NCBI GenBank assembly: GCA_003254905.1
Contig: QANU01000796.1
Location: 483,577-547,576, forward strand
DNA from: Nissolia schottii
Taxonomy: Eukaryota > Streptophyta > Magnoliopsida > Fabales > Fabaceae
DNA: 64,000 bases
Direction of reading: 5' to 3'
Part shown: positions 45,610 through 55,996 of the stretch, piece by piece
How positions within the stretch are numbered: the stretch's first letter is position 1
Layout: every line of letters begins with the position of its first letter
Translations under genes and position numbers: made by a program
The notes under the pieces: model-generated
Seen by the model: only the letters and a program-made list of their open reading frames with translations
The model's database searches: none
Told to the model about the DNA's origin: nothing

Positions 45610-46382
45610 GAATGGTATATAAGTGGGAGGATTTATAAACTTATTGCCTTAAAGTTTTTGATCAAGATGTGACGTGTGACTCGCTTATGTGGTTTTCCAC
45701 TTAGTCCAATATCAATGTTAATCTCCTGGTTGATAAATCACCCTGTCAAACCTCGGTTTAAATTTTAATCAAAGAGAAAAGTCTTTGTTTAATGTTCCAC
45801 GGTGCCTTGAACATGATTATATCAAGTGAAGAATACTTTTTAGGGTGGATTCTTACCATCTTGCTTCAATTGAAATATAATATTATATTAACTTAAAAAT
45901 TGTCAAATAATCATAAAATGTTCATAATGATACCTTAAGTTATGTTTAGTTACATAATTTATTCAATTTTTGTTTTCAAAATTCAAATCCCTAAATTTAA
46001 ACTAAAAACATTGAAAAAAATCTTAAATAACCATGTAATTTGAGGATTCGGTTTTCATAAATAAATATTGAGAAAAATTATATAACCAAACATAAATTAA
46101 GATATCATTGTGAACATTCTTATAATTATTTGACAATTTTAAAGTTGATACAATGTTAAATTGTATTTTTTTAAAGTGCGAGGACATGATGCCGGTAGAG
46201 CACCAAAGAATTTACCACTTTCTAGAAACCAAATAAATCACCTCCACAAAAAAAACATTTGTGTATTTGAATATTTTAAACTTTATTAAACTTTAAATAA
46301 TATAATTCAAATCAAATTGTCTTAGAATGGGATAAATTTCTCTTAGCAGTAATTTTCCCAAGACATTATTCGAAAATATAAC

Positions 46383-49300
46383 TGTTCGCAAGTAATTCGT
46401 AAGGGTACGAGGTTACCTGAACGGTAAGGGAGGCGCCTTGACGGAAGCTCTAGGATTGAGGGCGGAGGCTCCGAGCGGGTTCGGAGGTCTGGGTGAGGGC
46501 TCCGAGTGGGTTCGGAGGCTCAAACGGAAGCTACGAGCTGGTTCCTTTCGGAGAGAGCACGGCGGCGGGGTGTACCTGCAAAGGCACTCTGACGCTCAAG
46601 TAAGCATAGGGATTAGGAGAGTTCTCTATGAGTAGAATGAGAGGTACCTGGTGACCCGAGGGGCCGTGTGCTTTTATAGACGAGCTTGGAGTGCAAAGAT
46701 AAAGGTAAGATAGAGATAAGACGAGGGGGTTTGCTTATCTCCCCCTGGTTTATCTTTCCCCGGTTTATCTTTAAACCGCTTATCCAGGAGTTGGTTGCGG
46801 ATTGGGGAGAAGAGGTCGCTGCCACCTTCTCTTAGCCTTGTTGGGCCGAACGGGGTTTGGAGGTTTTGGGCTTGCGACCTTCTGTCCTAAGTGCCACGAG
46901 GCTTGAAACACCCTAGCTAACTGTTTACCCGTACGTAGTACACAAGGTTCACTAGGTTGTTTGCTATCTGATCGGAATACCTTAGTCTATTGTTATCTTT
47001 CGTAAATAGTTGTTTAAGAAAATAAGGACCAATTTTAAACTTTTCATTGACATTACATAATTGTGAAACTAAAGCCATGCGTCTGAAAAACAAATATAAC
47101 AAAGCATCTAGCAGTAATATAATAGAGCATCCAATATACAACCAGTGGTCCATCATAACAAAGTCACATAGGTGTATATATAATACATAATACATAAGAT
47201 ACATCATATGTACATAAATCAAAATATCACTACATGAGTCATAATACAGCATCTCAAAGTACATATCAAAATACAAGGGCTGCTAGAGACCCTTGGCAAA
47301 AATCTGGACATCCAGCTCTCTCTATGTCCCTATCCTGTCACTGCCGCTCATGGCTCTGCTGGCGGCTCATCGGCATCCTCAAAACATGAATCGTCATCAG
47401 TACCTGAAGTCAATAAGGTAATGGGAGTGAGAACGGTAGGTTCTCAGTGGAAGTAACTTTAGTTCCTAAGTCTCGTCTCATATTAGGTCGGACTTCAGGC
47501 CGCTCAGAGATCTCTAAGTGAACATGTATACTACATATCCTACTGATTATTATCTGGCCTATCTGAACGGCTTTATCTACATTACTATGTGATCTGGGAA
47601 CTACTCTTGTTTACTACGTTCTCGTGCTGATTAACATTGCGTTTACATACATATCCGTCTCGAGCGTTCTCTTGACGGTAACAACATAACAACAGGATAA
47701 TAGCTTAAAATCTCTCATGCATAATAGAATAGTCAGAATAACCAGAATGCACCTTTTCACATACTTATGCATAACATAATAAACATGCTAAATGCTCATG
47801 CATTACATAATAATGAGCTTTTGGAATATATGTTATTCCCACCATAGTATTGTCCTCTCTTGACATTACTATGACGGAATAACCTCGCACCTCCAGGTGG
47901 TCCTCTGTGACCCCTGTGGTGGGCTTCCACCTGTCGTGTGCCCCCTCGGGACCCCTCGACAGTGGGCGGATATTGTACCCCCACCTAGGCTTGCCCCCGT
48001 ACGACAATGCAAAGGCGTGGTAACCGCACACCTCCAGGTGTGCCATATCGACACCACCTGTGGCGGGCTTCCACATTCAGGATGCCCCTCGGACCTCCTG
48101 AAGTGGGATCATAGTGTGGCTCACGTGATCACGGCCTTTTTCAGCATATGGCATTTAGCCCTTTCTCAGTATTGGGCCTTTAGCCCTTTTTTCAGCATCT
48201 CTGACATTCATGTACCTGCAGCATGGCATACTTGTTTCTCTACGTTTCAATCCATTTCATTTTCTTTCTTTATCTCATTATTACTTATAATTCTCTAAAC
48301 ATTGCTTTATCATGAATGCGTGGAATGCTACAGACTTTATCACATACTGCATGAAATTCATGTTTTTAGAACATTTTCCTCCTGTACTCACCTAATTCAA
48401 CTATCAATCCTAAGATAGCAAGTAAATATTAGAATATGCACTTCAAAGGTTTCCATAAAATTTCCTGGTCTCAAATCGTTACAACGGTAACTACGTTTTC
48501 GCTCAACGACTGGGGCCCTCCGCGTGCAACATGAAAGTACCCGGGAAGCCGCCCAGCACGCCGCTCAGCGGACCGCTCAGCGCGGCGCTTAGCGCGTCGC
48601 CTGGCGCGCCTGACGCCCTGTACCTGCAGAATTTTGTTTTTCTCTCTTTTCTTCCCCTTTTTCCCAAGAAACTTGCCTAAACTTTTCACACATCTATAAC
48701 ATACAATAAACCTATCAAATCCAGGTCACAGGACCCTTCAGAATCATCTTCCTAAATCCAGCATCATTTCTATCAATTATAGACATACATGCATAAAGAC
48801 ATACATACATACACATAAGCACATAACTCATCATTCACCATCAAAGAAGGTGAGGACTTAAGTTACCCACCTCCTAGCTAGCTCTTTGATGATTGAAGAA
48901 AGGTGGAATCAAGCCTTGCTTGCTTGCTTGAGAATTTCTTGACCTAACATGAAAACCATGGGATAATTAGAAAACCTAGGTTATGGAGTCTTCTCACCAA
49001 GTGAAGAGAAACTCCTAGCTTTGCTATTCACTTACCTTCTTGATTAATTTGAGAGTGAATTAGGATGATGAGAAGCAAAGGATGATTATGGAATCTTGAG
49101 GGAACTTTAGAGAATGTTGAGAGTTTTAGGTTTTAGAAACCTTTGGAGGAAGAATTGAAACTTTGGAGTGTTTGTATGTGTGTGTGTCTTCGGGGACCTA
49201 GGGCTGCCGTGGGAGACTTTGGGCCTTTGGCCTAGAGTCTTCTTATTTCTCCCTGTATAGTTTTGATCATCTTCGTTCATTAACTATTTATGTCTGAACG

Positions 49301-49781
49301 TCCTCAAAATATTTCGGACATACCGGTGTGACCTAGAAATTTTCCTTGTTCATATTTAAATCTTTCTTGAAATATTCTCACATTATTTTCATATTAGTGT
49401 ATTTTACAGACTCCTTTGAGTCACACTTAAGTTCTAAAAATAGCATAATACTAACCCAAACGTCACCAAATGTCACGAGATCGCAAAATTATTATTTTTA
49501 ACTAATACGACAGAGATTAAATTAATATGTGCATTTTATTTCAATTTTTTTCCTCATCTTTTTCTTATTAACATGTTCTTAATTATTTATTAAGTGGAAT
49601 TTTAGTAAAGGAAAAAACTTGGGTTGTTACAAGGCTCCCTCCCTTTGGGCCAGTTTGACCAGGTGGGGAGAGCCTCTTCTGCTCCTTAGCGGGTTGGGCC
49701 CCGTCTGGCCTTTTAGAGGACGGGAGCTCCTCCCCCTCTTAGAGGGCTATAGCTCTTGGACCCGATTTTTAGCCCGTAACA
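46383..49781 (-). repeat. Solo LTR (666 bp) interrupted by a nested insertion
   Basis: The ends TGTTCGCAAGTAATTC and TAGCCCGTAACA match those of the solo LTR at 40757-41369. Perfect 5-bp duplications ATAAC flank it (46378-46382 and 49782-49786). Without the insertion 46904-49631 and one copy of its AGGCT duplication, the LTR is 666 bp. A TATA-like CTATAAAAGCACA on the minus strand near 46680 shows the orientation. GGTGTACCTGCAAAGGCACT and CTCAAGTAAGCA are shared with the other copy. Confidence 0.8.
46904..49631. mobile_element. Nested 2.7-kb LTR-type insertion
   Basis: It starts TGAAACACCC and ends GGGTTGTTACA, with perfect AGGCT duplications (46899-46903 and 49632-49636). It sits within the outer LTR. 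No Gag or Pol coding was found in its 2728 bp, so it is probably a solo LTR of a large-LTR family or a non-coding derivative. It includes a repeated segment at 47885-48080, where CACCTCCAGGTG and GGGCTTCCAC each occur twice. It also includes a GC-rich patch at 48540-48620 with GCCGCTCAGCGG, GCTCAGCGCGG and CTTAGCGCG. The 133-codon plus frame at 47897-48298 is not a gene. Confidence 0.7.
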
Positions 49782-49786
49782 ATAAC

Positions 49787-50980
49787 ATGTGTTAAATTAT
49801 TTTGAACCTACTAAGTTCAATGATACAATCCATTTGTCCTATATTCATTACAGTCTATGAAGATTATAAAGATTAGATAACATGATTGCTGCTAAAACCA
49901 GGGATCTCTCTAACCAATCTCCATGAACAATAGTCTTACTTGATCACGAAGGCTAGCTGACGTTGGTGATGCTCTTCACAAGGGCTTCGTATTGTTTGGG
50001 AGTCAAGACCATAGGAACAAGTTGATTATTAATAAAGTATGCTTGCAACTGCTTATGCTTTGTATTTCATATATGAGGTGATGGTTAAGGAAGAGGAAAG
50101 GTGGGCGGTTAGAAAAGATTGGAGATTACAAGAGGGTTGATTTAGTAATTTTAGAGATGAACTAACATATGATCCAAACAATTGCATTCTTTCATAGAAG
50201 GGAATCATTGTGGTAACCTTTGACTAGGGAATGGGTGTATCACGTGCAGATCTTGCTTGCTGGTTGCCATTTTTTCTCACTCGTAGATTTCCCTCGGTTG
50301 CTCTGTTTTATTTTTCAGTCATGGGAATTAATTTCATTGCTAGGTCAAACCCATCTATAACAAGAAGAATCTAAAAAATGATAAAATTACAATTCAGACG
50401 GTTAGATGGTTAAGTAGGTCATACATTAGCCTAATAACCACCTTATTCAGAAATTAACCAAAGATGTAGGCCACACGCTTGCTCTGTTATGTTTGTAGTA
50501 TTTGTTGTGGTCATCATTAATGCATTTATATTGTTTGGAGCTTCACCAAGTCTCAGCCACAAGATGGGATCCAAATCATAGTTCTTGCTATCACTCATAC
50601 GCAAGATAAAATAATCACTTTGAATTAGTAATCTGCTGAGAAAAAAAAGTTATTACATTTAAATTAATTTATCATCTCTGCACTGATTACAAGTAACGTT
50701 TGTCATTATTTATAAATATTGAGTAGTCATGTTAAGTAACGTATTTAGGCGTCAATTGTATTAATTATAATATCTTACTATTTTATAAATTTATTTACGT
50801 ATTTCAAAACCAACTCCACTCTCATCTTCACGGTTGATGTAGCCATCAAAAGATATAAACAATAATTATGATGTAGCTCATTTAATTTCTAAAAATGTAA
50901 GTTGGTGATTCAATTTAGTTATATAGTGTGTTTATGTTATGAATTTAGTGATGTGTCACGTTAATAAACACAAAAACATA
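49787..50980. other. AT-rich intergenic DNA, nothing recognised
   Basis: No coding, RNA gene or clear repeat seen. Confidence 0.45.
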
Positions 50981-50983
50981 AGA

Positions 50984-51945
50984 AAAATGTTTATTTTAGT
51001 GTTTGAAAGTGTTAGCGTGAGTCATTTAGTCCATCAATTTTAAAACGAACTCATTTAATCCCTGAAAGTATAAATAGTCACTTTAATTGTAATTTTATGT
51101 ACTTATTTAAGAGATCAAAAGTAAAATGTTTTAAAGATTTCAATCTTTTCAATACATTAAAAATTAAATTTTTTTATCTTTTTAATTAAAAAAACTCATT
51201 TATTAATTTCTTAACTAGTGTTTTTTTAAGCAAAACTCTTTATTTAATCAAATATTATATTGTATTATTAATTAAACATTACATATTTAATGGAAATTTT
51301 ATATATTTACTTAATTAAATCTGGTTCGATAAGTCAACTAATGACCTAGTGGTGTGACTAAGTGGAGTTTAATAACAATGAGTCTGGCGAACTGCAAACT
51401 TACTTGGTGTAACGAATATTATTATTTAATATTTATTAATAATAATTATATTCATCATCAACATTTAATAACTTTTACTATTTAAAATTTAATTTATAAA
51501 GTAATAATTTTTATTATTATTTAAATTTAAAAGTAAAGTTAATTAAAAAAATACTCATTGTCATGACAATATTGATTTTGGTTGTGTTTTGACGATGTGG
51601 TGCAAAAATGAGAGAGTCATGGGTGAGTTTAGGTTAAAATGAGATTTTAGGTTCAATAGAGAAAGAAAAAAAATGAGAGAGTAAGACTTCTTTGACCAAT
51701 TTTAAAAATTTCAATGACTAGTTTGAACTAAAATTTTGTTGTGTCACCTCAAACGCCATATAGAAACGCTTACATGACACTTATCTTGACACATAAGCGA
51801 AAAAGTGATATCACACTAACGAGAATTGGAGAAATGACTAACTTGACTCATGGTCTACATTTTCAGTGATTAAATAGGCTCATTTTAAAATTTAGGGATA
51901 AAAGTGACTTATGCTTACATTTTCATAAATTAAAGTAAACATTTT
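50984..51945. mobile_element. Non-autonomous inverted-terminus element, ~960 bp
   Basis: The left end AAAATGTTTATTTTAGTG and the right end in reverse, AAAATGTTTACTTTAATT, continue as imperfect inverted repeats for about 90 bp. They share TGAGTCATTT, TTTTAAAA and ATTTAATC plus CTGAAA. The interior is non-coding. No clear target duplication was found. Confidence 0.45.
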
Positions 51946-52503
51946 CCTGAATTGAAGAACAATGCGAGTCATACCATACCATTGTATGAATTTGAATTGA
52001 AAAAAATTTATAAATTAAATCTTTACATTTATATGAAGCCGTTGACCAACTTTAACGGCCTATCCGGTCACAATTTCAATTGTCATATTTTACCACTTTA
52101 CTAATTACCGTCTTTCTCATCTCTTTTTGAATCTTTCACACTTTACGAAATAGTTAAAACTTCAAAATAATTGTGAAGTTTCTCTCATCCTTTGTATTTT
52201 AAGTGTCCATTTTTTATTTTTTAGGGTTTCAAAATATCTATCAATTTATATTACCAAGTGTAATTATTTCTTTATTTTTTCATTCATACCCTTAGTCTTA
52301 AGGGAGCATTTATTAATATAGTGATGTAAAGAGAATAATAATTGTATTGAAAATAAAAGTTTATTTTTTATATAGGAATAATTTTGTCAATTCATATTTT
52401 ATGCATTTACTAGTATTTTTTTACTTTGATATGTGTAGTATTTAATGAGTTTGGATAGTTAAAACGTGACATAGTGAATAATAAAATTTCCCTACTTTAT
52501 TAT

Positions 52504-53880
52504 TGTTGAAAGCTTATTTTACGCTCTCGTCGTTTTTATATATCCTTTCTTTACAGCTTTTAGATCCTCAAGGGATCCAATTGCAGTATAGTCAGGTATA
52601 GTCGTATCCACAAAGAGTTGCACAAATACCGTTCTTGAGGATTGGTTAATTGATACTTAGATAAATAAAGAAATACCATAAAAGATAAATAAGCAACAAA
52701 TCAGAGGTAGATCAGGAAGCTTGTTGGGAATTGAATCCTATTATAGTTTCATGCATTCATTTACTCAATACATCAGAATTATCATTTCTTTGATTCCTCG
52801 CCACCAGTTCTTAACTTGTTCATCTCTCTCGAGCATGAAAAGATCATTAGGTTTCCTTTATTATGCTGTCAATTTCTTGCACAAACTTAACAAAGTAAAC
52901 CAGCGTTATTTCAGATGTTAGAACGACTAATAACCCTAACTCTATTTCTACCAATTAGGTTTATCATATAAATTGATTTAGTTTCAACTTTATGATGACG
53001 TTCTCACGCGTAACCATGCAGTTTGAAATCATGCTTTAGGTAGCTAATCTAAAACAAGCATTAAGCGTAAAATCGATTCATGCAAATCATAGAAGTGATA
53101 GATTCATTAATGCAAAAGTACATGGATACAATCATGCTATAATATTAATCAAAATCCCAACAACAAGAGGATTAGAAATCCATCTTACAAGAGAGAATCT
53201 CAGAGGCAAGGTGATGGACGCTTACCATGACACGTTCTCACGCTATCATGACAACGACCGCTGAGCTTCCTTGATCACTCTTGGCACCTTCACTAGCCTC
53301 CTCTTTGTTGCTAACCTATTCTAAGATTCAGACTCTATGTGTGTAAAAATGTGGAAGAAGAATGTATGTAAGAATGTCTTTTAAGTGTGAGTCTTGGCCT
53401 CCTATTTATAGGCTGAATCCGGGGTCACCGCTGAGCGGCCTGGCTTTCCTTGCCGCGAGGTTTCCTTTGCGTGGTGGCTCTGCTCTGACATTATCTGTCA
53501 GAGCCGCTGAGCGGCGTGCGGTGCATTGAGCGGTGTCAGGGTGGCAGGCGGCTGCAGAGCTTGCTTCGGCCTTAAGTTTCTTCACTCTGAAGCAAGGCTC
53601 GCTGAGCGGTTGAGCTCTGTGTGATCGTTGAGCGCCCTTTTGGTCTCGCCGAGTGGCTTCTCTTCTGACTTTGTCTTTTTGCTTCTTTTGCCCCCTTTGC
53701 TCTTTGCTTCATTCTTTTTAGGATTGTTCTTGATTTTGTCCTTTTGTTATGCTTGTATCCATCTTTAGAATATATTTATAAAACCTACAAAAGTGGGGAA
53801 TTTAGTTAGATAGTTCATTGAAACCTAAGTAGACAAGTGTCATTTTACTAGTTGTAATTGCGTAAATATGACACTTAACA
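52504..53880 (-). repeat. Solo LTR, 1377 bp, with GCTGAGCG motifs
   Basis: It starts TGTTGAAAGCTTATTTTACG and ends CGTAAATATGACACTTAACA, with perfect ATTAT duplications (52499-52503 and 53881-53885). On the minus strand a canonical TATAAATAGG lies at about 53400-53411. The segment 53425-53660 is GC-rich with CCGCTGAGCGG at 53428-53438 and 53504-53514 and related copies. No coding domain is attached. The 66-codon frame at 52721-52921 is not a gene. Confidence 0.75.
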
Positions 53881-53990
53881 ATTATCATTGTAAAATTGCT
53901 CTTGACATTCCTACTTTATTGCTCTGACTTCCTTTACAATCTAAATGTTCAACCATAGTAGTAAGAAGATATAGGAACACTCATCCAAAT

Positions 53991-54120
53991 TACTCCCTTC
54001 GTCCAATATTAGATGACACTTTTCACCCAAAAATTTGTTCAAAATTAGTTATCACTTGATTAAATTAAGATAGTATTAATTGTTGTTTTCTAATTTTACC
54101 CGTCTTATGGGATTTATGGT
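53991..54120. mobile_element. Stowaway-like MITE end (truncated)
   Basis: TA followed by CTCCCTTCGTCCAATATTAG and GATGACACTTTT matches the terminal pattern of plant Tc1/mariner (Stowaway) MITEs. The opposite end (…GGGAG-TA) was not found within 400 bp, so this is a fragment. Confidence 0.45.
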
Positions 54121-54464
54121 CAGCAACAAATAAAAAGCCTTCAACCATAAAAGTTTGGTTTATAAATCTCAATTTGGAGAAATGAACCTAATTCCCTTAA
54201 TGAGTGAGTTTTAGGCTAAGAATGTTTGTTTGAAAAATATTGCTTTTAAAGATCAAGAACTAATAAACCAAAATGTGCACATAGGAATAATCAAAGTATT
54301 CACTATTCAATAGGAATTGATACGAAGAACAATTTTGATTAAAAAGAATTGGATACAAAGTACTTGCATTACAAAGGAAATAGAAATGAACCCTAAACTC
54401 TAGGAATTGAAATAATATAAAGGAAGTAAAGTGAGAAATTACTTGATTTTTATTAGAGTCACGC

Positions 54465-54720
54465 ATTGCGTTTGGGGTTGAGTTAGGTGACTCAATTCTT
54501 ACTATAGTATCAGAGTCTATTCTAAGACAATTGTTGGGCCTCTTGCATATGTCTAAAAATTTCACACTTTAGGTGTTTGAGCATGAGGGGGTGTATTAGA
54601 GTTTCATATTATTTAGAGATAAAGTTTGGGTAGACTTTATAAGTGTGAGGCACCCCTCACCCCATGAGATAACTTTTGGGGTTAAGTTAGACTACTCAAT
54701 TCTTAATAATTTTCTCAAAA
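54465..54720 (+). mobile_element. TRIM-type retrotransposon remnant
   Basis: GGGGTTGAGTTAGGTGACTC plus AATTCTTAC is followed by TAGTATCAGAGTCTA, a degenerate tRNA-Met primer-binding site. About 185 bp later GGGGTTAAGTTAGACTACTC plus AATTCTTAA recurs after CTTTATAAGTGTGAGG and CACCCCTCACC. This is the layout of LTR end, primer-binding site, short middle and second LTR of a TRIM. The left LTR is not complete. Confidence 0.5.
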
Positions 54721-55625
54721 ACTCGTGTGTCACAGAGACTTGTGAGTGTGTGTGAAAAGTTACACGTGTGAAATTCGATTTTTGCTCACACTCGTCGTAC
54801 CTATTTTTAGAGAAAGTGAGCTTCATGCATGCTTGATAGGTGTCCTTGAGTGGTTTGGATCCTTCGTTGTCGCTCTATGTCGTTGAGTAACTTCTTTTTA
54901 GCTCTAAATATCTTCCACTTTGTTTGAATTTTAATTTAAATCCCAACACCAATAGTTATTATAGTGCACATCTTTCTTCAAGCCTTCTTTCTTTTGGAAA
55001 CTTCTAAGTTTGTGAGTAACTTGATTCTTAGGGGTCACTTTGTGAAGGGCTTGATTTTGTAAGAATTATATCTTTTCTTCATTCTGATGCTAAATGGGTC
55101 ACCAATTGCTTGTTCTTTTGGTTGACACACCTAGTAAATGAGTATGTCCACTCTTATAGTCTCATTGATTACTTAAGGTTTCCTTGTTTCGATCTCTTTC
55201 ATGGAGTCTCCACATTCTTCATCTAGGTTTTAAACGAACTTTCATTCATTTTATTTTACACTCTTATCCTTGTCAAGTGAGTCTTTGTACCTTTTTAATT
55301 TCTTTAATTATTTTTTATATAACAAACCTTATAATAACTTACCATATAATTTAATTAAAAAAGAATAACGGAGAGAGAAATAAAAATATTTAAGAGTAAT
55401 TTGTTCAAAATATTTAATATTTTTTAAAATATATATAAATTAATTAAGTTTTTAATTTATGTGTTGTATTTAAATTTAAATTGATAAACAAACCCAGTCT
55501 CATCCTAACCACAATTTAAATTTAAATATAAACAAACAAAAAAAGTTACCACGTCGTTAATTAAGATAACCCAAGTAAAAAAAAAAAAGAAAAAAAAAAA
55601 AAAAAAGAGGAGGTTGATCTCTGTG
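54721..55625. other. Intergenic region and distal syntaxin promoter
   Basis: AT-rich with an A-rich run at 55578-55605. No gene was seen. Confidence 0.45.
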
Positions 55626-55635
55626 GTATAATGGC

Positions 55636-55663
55636 GAGCCACGTGTCCCGTGGGTCCACGTCA
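55636..55663 (+). promoter_or_regulatory. ABRE/G-box cluster in the syntaxin promoter
   Basis: GCCACGTGTCC with CACGTG at 55640-55645 is followed by CCACGTC and CAACGTG within 20 bases. The cluster is about 350 bp upstream of the syntaxin start codon. The arrangement resembles an ABRE with coupling elements bound by bZIP factors. Function is inferred from motif and position. Confidence 0.55.
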
Positions 55664-55996
55664 ACGTGCCGGCAAGGAACTATACAACGAAGAAACCATT
55701 ATTTCCACCGTACTCCAGCTTCACCGAATCATCATCACCAGACATTCACTCCACGCTTTCCATTCTCTCTCTAAAAGCAATCATCACAATCTCTCTCTCT
55801 CTCTCTCTCGGGTTCGGAGCCACCGAGACTGAAAATTCACCGAATTTCAATTACTCTTCCCAGATCCCGGTGTCCAAGCCTCAACAGCTTTTGCCTTCAC
55901 TTTCTCAGCAATCTCTCTCGTCTTTGAATTTTCTCGAGAAAGTTAGTTAGGGTTACGCACGCGCAATCCCTGAAGAAAACAAAGCGATATTATAGA

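Larger units (their letters stand above)
44065..45720 (+). repeat. TRIM-like repeat units, the second split by the gag element
   Basis: A ~100-bp unit at about 44070-44180 (CACATTGGTTAGTGATAGAC, then AAGTGAATAATATATAAGTG, then TCTTAAGGTTT) recurs at about 44312-44357 and continues at 45615-45720 (GTATATAAGTGGGAGG, TTGCCTTAAAGTTT). The second copy is cut by the insertion 44358-45609. The unit resembles LTRs of short TRIM elements common in legumes. Copy one serves as an unoccupied reference for the insertion site. Confidence 0.5.

Noticed and set aside
47897..48298. 133-codon plus-strand frame in the nested LTR insertion
   Set aside because: It lies over internally repeated LTR sequence. The frames on the other strand are equally open.
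55617..55690. tRNA-like start (TCTGTGGTATAATGGCGAGC)
   Set aside because: It resembles a D-arm, but no anticodon stem, T-arm box or acceptor pairing follows. It lies in the syntaxin promoter.
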